A DNA stretch of 63,522 bases from JBBRVW01 sp038246545 (GTDB taxonomy: Bacteria; Actinomycetota; Actinomycetes; JACCUZ01). The notes beneath the pieces were generated by a model that was not told the origin of the DNA, searched no databases, and saw only the letters and a list, made by a program, of their open reading frames with translations. The position numbers and the translations under genes were made by a program. The stretch spans positions 1-63,522 of the forward strand of contig JBBRVW010000030.1 in the NCBI GenBank assembly GCA_038246545.1. Direction: 5' to 3'. Shown in pieces: positions 1-7,901 of the stretch. The stretch's first letter is position 1. Each line of letters opens with the position of its first letter.

Positions 1-1083
1 CACGTCGGGTCCGGCCGAGTAGGGATCCTCACCGTCGTACCAGGTGGACCCGCTGGGGACCTCCTCGACACCGATCTCCCCGCTGCCGAAGTAGGCGAGG
101 TCCCGGATCGCGGTGCGGTCCAGAGCCCAGGCCACCGCCTGGCGGACCTCGAGCTTGTCGAAGGGTGCCTTGGCCGTGTTGAGCGCCAGGAAGTCCGGGA
201 TGCCTGCCACCGGGCTGCTCACGAAGGTGAAGCGCGGGTCCTTCTTGAGGGTGTCGACCTGCTGGAGCGGGACCGCGTCGACCCAGTCGACCTCGCCCGA
301 GGCCAGGGCGTCGATGCGGCCCTGGTCCACGAGCAGGAACTTGAACTCGACCATGTCGACGAGCGGCTTGCCGGACTCGAAGTACTTGTCGAACTTCTTC
401 AGGGTGAGGTGGTCGCCCTGCACCCACTCGACGAACTCGAACGGTCCGGTCCCCACCGGCTTGCGTGCAGGGTCGTCCGCCTCGATCGCCTTCTGGTTCA
501 CGATCTCGCCGTTGTTGGCGAGGTTGGTGAGGAACGGTCCGTACGGCGTCTTGAGGGTGAAGACCACCTGGGTCGGGCTGGGCGCCTCGACCGAGGCGAT
601 CGCGGTGTAGAGGCCGGCGTACGCGCTGGCGGTCTTCGGGTCGAGGATCCGCTCGAAGGTGTACTTCACGTCGGCGCTGCTGAACTTCTCACCGTTGTGG
701 AAGTAGGCGTTGTCGACCAGGTCGAAGGTCCACGTCGTGTCGTCGGTGGCCGTCCACTTCGTGGCCAGCCGGCCGACGAACTGCCCGTCGGCGCCGACCG
801 TCAGCAACTTGCTGAAGATGTTGTCGTAGACCTGGGCGCCGGTGTAGATCGACGACACCGCGGGGTCGAGGCTGTCCGGCTCTCCGGTCAGCGCCGCCTT
901 GAGCGTTCCGCCTGCCTTCGGGCCGGAGGGGGCGCCGGTCCCGTCGGCGGACGGCTTTCCGATCGAGTCGGAGCCGCAGGCGGTGAGGAAGGCGGGGCTG
1001 CCCGCCATCACCAGCCCGAGGAGGCCGGCGCGCCGGAGCAACGTTCGCCGGCTCAGCTCGCCCGTGGGGTTGTGGACGGTCAT
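1..1083 (-). CDS. Peptide ABC transporter substrate-binding lipoprotein (partial, C-terminus outside window)
   Basis: Extracytoplasmic solute-binding protein of the SBP_bac_5 (DppA/OppA/NikA) family, expected to deliver peptides or similar solutes to the permease encoded just upstream. The N-terminus has a twin-arginine-like stretch (SRRTLLRRAG), a hydrophobic segment and a lipobox ending LTAC, so it should be a Tat-exported lipoprotein. Family phrases are visible, such as GGTLKAAL, SLDPAVSS and WTFDLVDNAYFHNGEKFSSADV. The ATG at 1083 is preceded by AGGAG. It is the last gene seen in the leftward operon, 30 bases after the hydrolase stop. About 360 residues lie in the window; family members usually run to 500-550. 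Confidence 0.9.
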   Translation of the reverse strand, partial: MTVHNPTGELSRRTLLRRAGLLGLVMAGSPAFLTACGSDSIGKPSADGTGAPSGPKAGGTLKAALTGEPDSLDPAVSSIYTGAQVYDNIFSKLLTVGADGQFVGRLATKWTATDDTTWTFDLVDNAYFHNGEKFSSADVKYTFERILDPKTASAYAGLYTAIASVEAPSPTQVVFTLKTPYGPFLTNLANNGEIVNQKAIEADDPARKPVGTGPFEFVEWVQGDHLTLKKFDKYFESGKPLVDMVEFKFLLVDQGRIDALASGEVDWVDAVPLQQVDTLKKDPRFTFVSSPVAGIPDFLALNTAKAPFDKLEVRQAVAWALDRTAIRDLAYFGSGEIGVEEVPSGSTWYDGEDPYSAGPDV

Positions 1084-1113
1084 GGTTGTCTCCTGTGCTC
1101 TGAGGGCGAACGG

Positions 1114-1914
1114 TCAGTGGGTGTGCGAGCGGACGTAGTCGACCAGCGCGGTGTTGAACTCGTCGGGCTTCTCCCACAGGCAGGCGTGACCGCCGGGGAC
1201 TGTTGTCCAGTCCGAGCCGGGCACGGCGTCGTGCAGGGTCCGCGAGAGGCTGACCGGGATGAGGATGTCCTCCGCCCCGGCCAGCACCAGGGTGGGGACG
1301 TCGATGCCGGCGAGCCGGTCGGTGGCGTCGTGGGTCTGGATGACGTTGAGCTGCGAGAGGTAGGCCTCGACCGACATGTCGAGTCCCGCCATCGCCTCCT
1401 CGAACTCCTTCGCGTCGTCGGGGCGCTCGGAGAAGAACGGCACGGTGAACGCCCAGAGCGTCACGTCGCGCATGACGAACGGGACGCCGAGCGTCGGTGC
1501 GAGGTCGGCCCACATCGCGAACATGCGGGTGCAGAAGGGTCCCGGGGCGGCGTAGGTGCAGGCCAGCGTCAGCGACCGCAGGTCCGACCGGTACGCCAGG
1601 GCGTACTCCTGGCAGATCATGCCGCCCATGGAGACGCCCATCAGGTGGAAGTCGGTGATGCCGAGCTCGTCGACCAGCGCCTTCGCGTCGTCGGCGAGCA
1701 TCCGCGACGTGTACGGGCCGGACGGCGCGTCGGTCGCCCCGATCCCGCGGTTGTCGAAACGCAGCACGCGCAGCCCGGCCTCGAGCAGCGCCGGCACCTG
1801 GAAGTCCCAGGAGTCGAGGGCGTCGGCGAGCCCGTTGACCAGGACGATGGTCTCGGGGCCGTCGCCCTCGAGCTGGTAGTTGACGTTGATCCCGTTGACG
1901 TTCGCGGTGGGCAC
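1114..1914 (-). CDS. Alpha/beta hydrolase
   Basis: Alpha/beta-hydrolase of 266 residues. The nucleophile elbow GVSMGG places the serine near residue 95. The acid is probably the Asp in LAGAEDILIP and the base the His in PGGHACLW. The DNRGIG turn near residue 54 is typical of peroxidase/esterase-like members. I chose the GTG at 1914 because the protein then begins PTANVNGINVNYQLEGDG, as relatives do, and an AGGAG lies just upstream. The longer reading frame above it is arginine/proline-rich shadow. It sits between the transporter ATPase and the binding protein, so it probably acts on the imported substrate (for example an ester or amide); the actual substrate cannot be read from sequence. Confidence 0.85.
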   Translation of the reverse strand: MPTANVNGINVNYQLEGDGPETIVLVNGLADALDSWDFQVPALLEAGLRVLRFDNRGIGATDAPSGPYTSRMLADDAKALVDELGITDFHLMGVSMGGMICQEYALAYRSDLRSLTLACTYAAPGPFCTRMFAMWADLAPTLGVPFVMRDVTLWAFTVPFFSERPDDAKEFEEAMAGLDMSVEAYLSQLNVIQTHDATDRLAGIDVPTLVLAGAEDILIPVSLSRTLHDAVPGSDWTTVPGGHACLWEKPDEFNTALVDYVRSHTH

Positions 1915-1931
1915 CGGTGATCTCCTCTGAG

Positions 1932-2918
1932 CTAGTGCGGGGCGTGGGCGGGCGTGGGCGGGGCGGTCACCAGGCAGGCCGCCAGCTGAGTGCTGCTGAC
2001 CGGCTCGAGGTCCGGCCGGACGGTGTGGCAGATGTCGGTGACCAGCGGGCACCGGGGGTGGAAGCGGCAGCCCGCCGGCGGGTCGAGCGGGCTCGGGATC
2101 TCCCCGGACAGGGGTACGACGTCGATGCGGTGTTCCGGGTCGGGGTGCGGGATGGCGGCGACCAGCGCGCGTGTGTAGGGGTGGCTGGGGCCGGCGAAGA
2201 TGTCCCGCGTGCTGGCGACCTCGGCGATCCGGCCCAGGTACATCACGGCGACGCGCTGGCTCAGGTGCTCGACCACGGCCAGGTCGTGGGCGATGAACAG
2301 CACCGCGACGCCCAGGTCGCGTTGCAGGTCCGCGAAAAGGTTGAGCACCTGCGCCTGAACGCTGACGTCGAGCGCGGAGACCGGCTCGTCGGCCACGATG
2401 AGGTCCGGGCCGCTGGCGAGCGCGGCGGCGACCCCGACGCGCTGCCGCTGGCCGCCGGAGAGCTGCCGCGGCAGCCGCTCGGCGTACGACGGGGAGAGGC
2501 CGACCCGGTCGAGCAGGTCGAGCACCCGCTGGTGCCGGTTCGCCCGCGTACCGGTCCGGTGGGCGTCGAGCGCCTCACGGATGCTCCGGCCCACCCGCCA
2601 CCTGGGGTCCAGGCTCGCGTACGGGTCCTGGAACACCGGCTGCACGCGGCGGCGGAACTCCGCCCGGCGCCGCCCACGCAGAGCCGTCACCTCCGCGCCG
2701 TCGAAGGTGATCGACCCGCCGTCGACCGGGGTCATGCCGAGCACGCACCGGCCCAGGGTGGTCTTTCCGCTGCCCGACTCCCCGACCAGTCCGAGGACCT
2801 CGGCGCGGTCCACGTGCAGGGACACACCGGCGACCGCGGACACCGAGCGGCTGCCGACCAGGCCGGCCGGCACCGAGAACGTCTTGACCAGGCCCTCGAC
2901 CTGCAGCAGCGCGCTCAC
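1932..2918 (-). CDS. Peptide ABC transporter ATP-binding protein, DppF type
   Basis: Cytoplasmic ATPase of 328 residues. Walker A is GESGSGKTT, the signature is LSGGQRQRV and Walker B ends LIVADEPVSALD. The C-terminal oligopeptide/dipeptide transporter extension has the Cys-rich CRFHPRCPLVTDIC segment typical of OppF/DppF-type proteins. The GTG at 2918 overlaps the stop of the DppD-type gene as GTGA, implying translational coupling. It should pair with that protein to energise the DppB/DppC permease. Substrate specificity lies in the binding protein and is unknown. Confidence 0.92.
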   Translation of the reverse strand: MSALLQVEGLVKTFSVPAGLVGSRSVSAVAGVSLHVDRAEVLGLVGESGSGKTTLGRCVLGMTPVDGGSITFDGAEVTALRGRRRAEFRRRVQPVFQDPYASLDPRWRVGRSIREALDAHRTGTRANRHQRVLDLLDRVGLSPSYAERLPRQLSGGQRQRVGVAAALASGPDLIVADEPVSALDVSVQAQVLNLFADLQRDLGVAVLFIAHDLAVVEHLSQRVAVMYLGRIAEVASTRDIFAGPSHPYTRALVAAIPHPDPEHRIDVVPLSGEIPSPLDPPAGCRFHPRCPLVTDICHTVRPDLEPVSSTQLAACLVTAPPTPAHAPH

Positions 2919-3901
2919 GGCTGGCTCCCCTCGGGGACCAGCCGGGCGCTGACGTCCCAGCACGCGACCCGGGTGTCGCCGACGGTCACCGGGTCCGGCC
3001 GGGTCGGACACTCCGGGCGGGCTTGCGGGCAGCGGTCGAGGAAACGGCAGCCGGGCAGCGGACCGGACAGGTCCGGCACCTGGCCGGGGATGACCGTCAG
3101 CCCACCGGGTCGCGCGTCCGCGGTGGGCAGCGCCCCGAGCAGCGCCCGGGTGTACGGGTGCTGGGGCTGCGCGAACAGCCGGCGGACCGGCGCCTCCTCG
3201 ACGAGCTGGCCGGCGTACATCACGCCGACCCGGTCGCAGATCTGCGCGACGACGCCCAGGTCGTGGGTGATGAGCAGCACCGCCGTGCCCCGGTCGCGGC
3301 ACAGGCCGGCGATGAGGCTGAGGATCTGGGCCTGGATGGTGACGTCCAGCGCGGTCGTCGGCTCGTCGGCGATCAGCATGGCCGGCTGGTTGGCCAGCGC
3401 CGCGGCGATGACGATGCGCTGGCGCATGCCGCCGGAGAAGCGGTGCGGGGCGTCGCCGTAACGACGGGCCGCGTCGGGGATGCCGACCTCGGACATCAGC
3501 CGGACGGCCTGCGCCCGTGCGTCCGCTCGGCTCACGCGGCGATGGGCGCGGATCGTCTCGGCCACCTGCTCGCCGACGGCGAAGGTCGGGTCGAGGCTGG
3601 TGGAGGGATCCTGAAAGACCATCGAGATGCGGTCGCCGCGCAGCCGCCGCAACCGGCTCTCCTCGAGCCCGAGCAGCTGCTCCCCGTCGAGCTGGGCCGC
3701 GCCCGAGACCTGCGCGGCGGCCGGCAGCAGACCGAGCACGGCGTTGGCCAGCGTCGACTTCCCGCAACCGCTCTCCCCGACCAGCCCCACCACCTCGCCG
3801 GCACCGACCGTCAGGCTGACGCCGTCCACGGCCGACACGAGGCCCTGCGGGGTGGCGAAGCCGACCCGCAGGTCCTGCACAGCGAGCACCGGCCCGGTCA
3901 C
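2915..3901 (-). CDS. Peptide ABC transporter ATP-binding protein, DppD type
   Basis: Second ATPase of the importer, 328 residues. Walker A is GESGCGKST, the signature is FSGGMRQRI and Walker B ends LIADEPTTALD. The C-terminal oligo_HPY region contains CRFLDRCPQARPEC. It starts with a GTG at 3901 that overlaps the DppC-type stop by four bases, and its own stop overlaps the next start. The two ATPases have different Q-loop surroundings and similar length, as in normal Dpp/Opp heterodimers. Confidence 0.92.
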   Translation of the reverse strand: MTGPVLAVQDLRVGFATPQGLVSAVDGVSLTVGAGEVVGLVGESGCGKSTLANAVLGLLPAAAQVSGAAQLDGEQLLGLEESRLRRLRGDRISMVFQDPSTSLDPTFAVGEQVAETIRAHRRVSRADARAQAVRLMSEVGIPDAARRYGDAPHRFSGGMRQRIVIAAALANQPAMLIADEPTTALDVTIQAQILSLIAGLCRDRGTAVLLITHDLGVVAQICDRVGVMYAGQLVEEAPVRRLFAQPQHPYTRALLGALPTADARPGGLTVIPGQVPDLSGPLPGCRFLDRCPQARPECPTRPDPVTVGDTRVACWDVSARLVPEGSQP

Positions 3902-4752
3902 CGCAGCACACCGTTCGGGTCGAACCTGGCGCGCAGCCCGTCACCGACGAGGACGAAGCCCAGCACCGCCATCGCCAGGGTCAGCCCCGGGAACACCTCG
4001 ACCCAGGGCGCCTGGACGAGGACGTCCCGGCCGTCCGAGAGCATCAGGCCCAGTGACGGGGTGGGGGGCTGGGTGCCCAGGCCCAGGAAGCTCAGCGCCG
4101 CCTCGATCTGCAGGGCGAACCCGGCCAGGATCGACACCTGGACGAGGACCGGGCCGATCGCGTTCGGGACGACGTGGCCGGCCAGCACCCGCAGGTGCCC
4201 GGCGCCGCGGGCGCTCGCGCCCTCGACGTACCCGAGGTGCGCGACGCCCAGCGTGCTGCCGCGCATCACCCGGGCCAGGATCGGCAGGTAGATCAGGGCG
4301 ATCGCGAGGGCGGCCACGGTGCTGCCAGGGCCGACGATCGCGATGAGCGTGATGGCTAGCAGCAGCGCCGGGAGCACCAGAAGCATGTCGAGCGGACGCG
4401 AGATGAGCGAGTCGACGACGCCACCGACGTAGCCGGCGAGCGCACCCAGCGGGACGGCGACGGCGGACGCGAGCAGCACCGAGCCGGTCGCCACGAGCAG
4501 GCTGATCCGCAGGGCGTACACGACCCGGCTGAACACGTCGCGTCCCAGCGAGTCGGAGCCGAACAGGTGCGACCCGTCGGGGCCGGCCAGGATGCGCCGG
4601 GCATCCACCGTCTCGGGGTCGTGCGGTGCGATCAGCGGCGCCAACAGTGCGACGAGCACGAGGACGGCGAGGATCGCCGCGCCGGTCGCGGCCGGCCCGC
4701 GCCGGACCCGCCGTCGTGGCCTGCGGTCGCCCGGCACGGCGGGCGCGCTCAC
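3898..4752 (-). CDS. Peptide ABC transporter permease, DppC type
   Basis: Inner-membrane permease of 284 residues. An N-terminal cytoplasmic arginine-rich segment precedes the first hydrophobic helix (AILAVLVLVALLAPLI). This is followed by the typical periplasmic LFGSDSLGRDVFSRVVY sequence and the binding-protein-dependent transport core. The EAA-like coupling loop reads GYVEGASARGAGHLRVLAGHVVPN. The GTG start at 4752 overlaps the DppB-type stop as GTGA. It works with the neighbouring permease and two ATPases as one importer. Confidence 0.92.
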   Translation of the reverse strand: MSAPAVPGDRRPRRRVRRGPAATGAAILAVLVLVALLAPLIAPHDPETVDARRILAGPDGSHLFGSDSLGRDVFSRVVYALRISLLVATGSVLLASAVAVPLGALAGYVGGVVDSLISRPLDMLLVLPALLLAITLIAIVGPGSTVAALAIALIYLPILARVMRGSTLGVAHLGYVEGASARGAGHLRVLAGHVVPNAIGPVLVQVSILAGFALQIEAALSFLGLGTQPPTPSLGLMLSDGRDVLVQAPWVEVFPGLTLAMAVLGFVLVGDGLRARFDPNGVLR

Positions 4753-5708
4753 GAGCCCGACCCGTCGGCGACGCGGGAGTCGATCAGGCCGACGATGAGG
4801 TCGGTCACCAGCGACACCAAGATGAACAGCGCCGCCACGACGAGGACCCCGGCCTGGACCACCGGGTAGTTGCGCTGGTTGATCGCGGTCACCAGCAGGC
4901 GCCCGATGCCCGGGAGCGCGAAGAGCGTCTCGATGACGATCGCCCCGCCGAGCAGCAGACCGAACTGGATGCCGATCACCGTGACGACCGGGATCGCCGT
5001 GTTCTTCAGGGCGTGGCGGTAGACGATCCGCCGGTGGCTGAGGCCCTTGGCGCGAAGGAAGGTCACGAACGGCTGACCCATCGTCGCCTCCATGGCGCCG
5101 CGGGTGGTGCGCAGGATGTACGCGGTCTCAGCCACCGCGAGGGTGAGCACTGGGAGGGCCAGGTACTTCAGGTTGCCCACCGGGTCGTCGGTGAAGGGCA
5201 CGTAGCCCGACGGCGGGAGCACGGCGAGCGTCCCGGAGAACAGCAGGACGAGCATGATCCCGAGCCAGAAGTCGGGGACGCTGACCCCGGCCACGACGAA
5301 CCCGTCGGTGATCCGCCGCACCCAGCGCGCCCCGGTCGCGGCGAGGACACCGAGCGGGACGCCCACGACGATCGCCAGCCCCATGGCGAGGAAGGTCAGC
5401 TCGAGGGTCACCGGCAGCCGCTGCGCCAGCAGCTCGCGCAGCGGCGCCTTGCTCACGAAGTCGGTCCCGAGGTCGCCGTGCAGCAGCCCGCCGAGGAAGC
5501 TGAGGTACTGGCTGAGCAGTGGGCGGTCCAGGCCGAGCTCGGCGCGGGTCGCGGCGACGTTGGCGTCGGTGGCGCGGAAGCCGAGCATGGTGCGCACCGG
5601 GTCACCGGGGACCAGCCGGATGATGAGGAAGACGAAGACGCTCATCGTTAGCAGCGTGGGGATCGTCAGCAGCAGCCGGCGCAGGACGAAGCGGGTCCGG
5701 CCGCTCAC
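4749..5708 (-). CDS. Peptide ABC transporter permease, DppB type
   Basis: Inner-membrane permease of 319 residues, beginning with the usual short N-terminus and helix (RRLLLTIPTLLTMSVFVFLIIRLVPGDP). The coupling loop reads FVTFLRAKGLSHRRIVYRHALKN, matching the DppB/OppB consensus. The C-terminal helix region contains ETLFALPGIGRLLVTAI. The GTG at 5708 overlaps the stop of the regulator gene upstream (GTGA). Length and order are normal for the family. Confidence 0.92.
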   Translation of the reverse strand: MSGRTRFVLRRLLLTIPTLLTMSVFVFLIIRLVPGDPVRTMLGFRATDANVAATRAELGLDRPLLSQYLSFLGGLLHGDLGTDFVSKAPLRELLAQRLPVTLELTFLAMGLAIVVGVPLGVLAATGARWVRRITDGFVVAGVSVPDFWLGIMLVLLFSGTLAVLPPSGYVPFTDDPVGNLKYLALPVLTLAVAETAYILRTTRGAMEATMGQPFVTFLRAKGLSHRRIVYRHALKNTAIPVVTVIGIQFGLLLGGAIVIETLFALPGIGRLLVTAINQRNYPVVQAGVLVVAALFILVSLVTDLIVGLIDSRVADGSGS

Positions 5709-6511
5709 GGCTCGCCACCCTCCTTGCGAACCCGGCGCACGAGGTCGCGGATCATCCGCTCGGTGAGCACGAAGTGCTCCCCGGCGATCCCCGCCGCCCG
5801 CTCCGCGTCGCGGGCCTCGATGGCCCCGGCGAGCTCCTCGTGCTGGTGGGCCGCCTTGTCCCGGATCCGCGCCGTATACGGCTCGGCGCCGAGGTTCAGG
5901 CTGACGCGGGACCGGATCTGGGTGGACAGCCCGACCAGGACCGGGTTGTGGGTGGCGCCGGCGACCGAGCGGTGGAACAGCTCGTCGGCCCGGCGCGATC
6001 CCTCGCGGTCGCCTGCCCCGCTGTACTGCGCGAGCGCCGAGCGGATGTCGCGGACGTCGGCCTTGGTCCGCCGCTCCGCGGCAGTGCGGGCGATCATCGG
6101 CTCGATCAGCCGGCGGGCGTCGAACAGTGCCTCGAACCGGTCCCAGTTGGGCAGCAGGTGACGGCCGACCATCTCGGCCGACCCCGGGCCCCAGCCGGAG
6201 AGGACGAAGGAGCCGCCGTGCCGGCCGCGACGCACCTCGGTGTAGCCCGCCTCGGCCAACCGGTGCAGGGCCTCGCGGACCCCGGTGCGCGAGACGCCGA
6301 GCATCTCGGCGAGGTCACGCTCGGCCGGCAGCCGCTGACCGGGCACATAGACGCCGAGGGCGACAGCCGTGACGAGACGGTCGACGATCTGGTCGGCGAC
6401 GTTGCGGGTGACCAGCCGGTCGCCGAGCGGGGTCGCGGCGTTGCGGTCCAGCTCGCCGAACATGTCCAGGTCCAGACCTCCGGGACCGTTCGGTCCGCCT
6501 GGGCCGCTCAC
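5705..6511 (-). CDS. FadR-subfamily GntR transcriptional regulator
   Basis: Regulator of 268 residues. The winged helix-turn-helix covers roughly residues 40-100 (LPAERDLAEMLGVSRTGVREALHRLAEAGY). It is followed by an all-helical FCD ligand domain containing DARRLIEPMIARTAAERR and the His in ELFHRSVAGATHNPVL, which can help bind a metal or carboxylate ligand in this subfamily. The GTG at 6511 overlaps the peptidase stop. It lies inside the operon it probably controls. A candidate binding site with repeated ATGGTC lies upstream of the first gene (7784-7812). The ligand is probably an acid produced in the pathway, which is inference. Confidence 0.88.
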   Translation of the reverse strand: MSGPGGPNGPGGLDLDMFGELDRNAATPLGDRLVTRNVADQIVDRLVTAVALGVYVPGQRLPAERDLAEMLGVSRTGVREALHRLAEAGYTEVRRGRHGGSFVLSGWGPGSAEMVGRHLLPNWDRFEALFDARRLIEPMIARTAAERRTKADVRDIRSALAQYSGAGDREGSRRADELFHRSVAGATHNPVLVGLSTQIRSRVSLNLGAEPYTARIRDKAAHQHEELAGAIEARDAERAAGIAGEHFVLTERMIRDLVRRVRKEGGEP

Positions 6512-7773
6512 GTGCCCACCTGCCCGGGCCGGTACCACCGGGCGACGAACCGGGCGAGGGTCCGCGCGCCGGCGACGACGCTGTCCAGGTCGACCCACTC
6601 GTCGACGCCGTGGATGTCCGTGGCGGCTGGCCCGTAGCAGAGTGCCGGCACGCCGAAGTGGTTCAGGTAGGTGCGGGCGTCGGTGGTGCTGCCGAGGGAG
6701 TAGGCCGCGGGCTCGACGCCGTGCGCGTCGCGGTGGGCAGCGGAGATGGCCCGCGCCAGCTCGTGTCCGGGGTCGAGGTGGTAGCCGGGTGCGCGGAAGC
6801 CGCTCAGCCGCAGCCGCGGTGCGGAGGGGAACCCTCCGTCGCGCGTCACGAGCACCCCGACCGCGAGGCGCAGCTCGCGCTCGGCGTCGTCCGGCGTCCA
6901 GGCGCGGGGGTAGCCGATCCGCAGCCGCACGCGCGCGGAGGTGGGGACGCTCGAGGGCCAGTCACCTGCTGCGACCTGGCCGACGTTGAGGTTGTACGGA
7001 CTGGGGATCTCGGCCAGCGCCGGGTCCGGGTGGCTCGCGGCCAGTCCTTCGGCCCAGCCGCGCAGCCCGGCCACCAGTCGGTAGACGAGGTCCACCGGGT
7101 TGATCGCCTGGTGGGCCGCCTCGGCGTGCGCGGAGACGCCGTCGACGTCGATGTCGCACCAGAGGATCCCGACACCGCCCAGCAGCAGGTCGAGCCCGGT
7201 CGGCTCCAGCAGCACTACCGCGTCGGCCAGGACGCCGTCCCGGGCTGCCGCCAGGGTGCCGTTGCCGGTGCACTCCTCCTCGATCGCGGCGAGGAAGGAC
7301 AGCGGTCCCGCGATCGCCTCTGGATCGACGGCCAGCAGCGCGCGCAGGGCGAGGACGCCCATGGCGAAGCCGGCCTTCATGTCGCCGGCGCCGCGTCCGT
7401 ACAGGCGGGAGCCATGCCGGCGCGGCACGAACGGAGGTGACGCCCAACGGTCGGGTGAGTCGGCCGGGACGACGTCGATGTGGCCGTTGAGGAGCAGCGA
7501 ACGACCTTGCGCGGGCCCGAGGTCGCCCACAACCTGGACCCGGCGACCGGAGGTCGGCTGCGGGACTCCGGCTCGCGGATCGTCCGCGATGTCCGCCGGC
7601 AGGTCGAGCCAGCGAACGGCGAAGCCGAGGTCGGTCAACTCGTCGGCGAAGACGGTGAGGGCACCTTCCTCGTGGCCGACGGTGCTCGGCTGCGCGACGA
7701 GCCGTTCCAGGAAGCCGAAGGCATCCTCAGCCGCCTCGGCCACGGCGGAGTCGAGCCGCTCGCCGTCCAGCAT
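6508..7773 (-). CDS. M20/ArgE/DapE-family metallohydrolase
   Basis: First gene of the leftward operon, 421 residues. M20 zinc-site motifs are in order: LLLNGHIDVVP (His and the catalytic Asp two residues on), GRGAGDMKAGFA (bridging Asp), AIEEECTGNG (general-base Glu plus ligand Glu) and a late His in CYGPAATDIHGVDEWV. This corresponds to acetylornithine deacetylase/succinyl-diaminopimelate desuccinylase-like enzymes, which cleave an N-acyl or peptide bond in the cytosol. Coupled to a peptide importer, it probably hydrolyses the imported compound. The ATG at 7773 is the only good start; the exact substrate is unknown. Confidence 0.88.
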   Translation of the reverse strand: MLDGERLDSAVAEAAEDAFGFLERLVAQPSTVGHEEGALTVFADELTDLGFAVRWLDLPADIADDPRAGVPQPTSGRRVQVVGDLGPAQGRSLLLNGHIDVVPADSPDRWASPPFVPRRHGSRLYGRGAGDMKAGFAMGVLALRALLAVDPEAIAGPLSFLAAIEEECTGNGTLAAARDGVLADAVVLLEPTGLDLLLGGVGILWCDIDVDGVSAHAEAAHQAINPVDLVYRLVAGLRGWAEGLAASHPDPALAEIPSPYNLNVGQVAAGDWPSSVPTSARVRLRIGYPRAWTPDDAERELRLAVGVLVTRDGGFPSAPRLRLSGFRAPGYHLDPGHELARAISAAHRDAHGVEPAAYSLGSTTDARTYLNHFGVPALCYGPAATDIHGVDEWVDLDSVVAGARTLARFVARWYRPGQVGT

Positions 7774-7783
7774 CCGGCCTCCG

Positions 7784-7812
7784 AATGGTCAATGGTCTAG
7801 CCCAATGACCAT
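7784..7812. promoter_or_regulatory. Candidate operator for the FadR-type regulator
   Basis: Two direct copies of AATGGTC (7784-7790 and 7791-7797) are followed by GACCAT at 7807-7812. This gives the inverted repeat ATGGTC-N9-GACCAT immediately upstream of the peptidase start at 7773. TGGTC/GACCA half-sites are typical of FadR-subfamily regulators. The link to the regulator at 5705-6511 is inference. Confidence 0.5.
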
Positions 7813-7841
7813 AACAGCGTCGGCCTCGGCCCGCCACAACG

Positions 7842-7882
7842 TGTCAACTTCTCGCTCGGTGTGCCGGAGCGAGAGGCTGACA
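7842..7882 (-). terminator. Stem-loop terminator after the dehydrogenase gene
   Basis: TGTCAACTTCTCGCTC (7842-7857) pairs with GAGCGAGAGGCTGACA (7867-7882) over 16 positions with only two imperfect pairs, around a 9-base loop. It lies 20 bases downstream of the stop of the aldehyde dehydrogenase on the minus strand. There is no clear U-tract, as is common in actinobacteria. Confidence 0.6.
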
Positions 7883-7901
7883 CCTGAGGGAAGGTGGGCG
7901 G

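Noticed and set aside
409..1920. Long plus-strand open frame of about 500 codons opposite the transporter genes
   Set aside because: It is the mirror of minus-strand GC-rich genes, is rich in Arg/Gly/Val/Glu without motifs, and lies opposite clear binding-protein and hydrolase genes.
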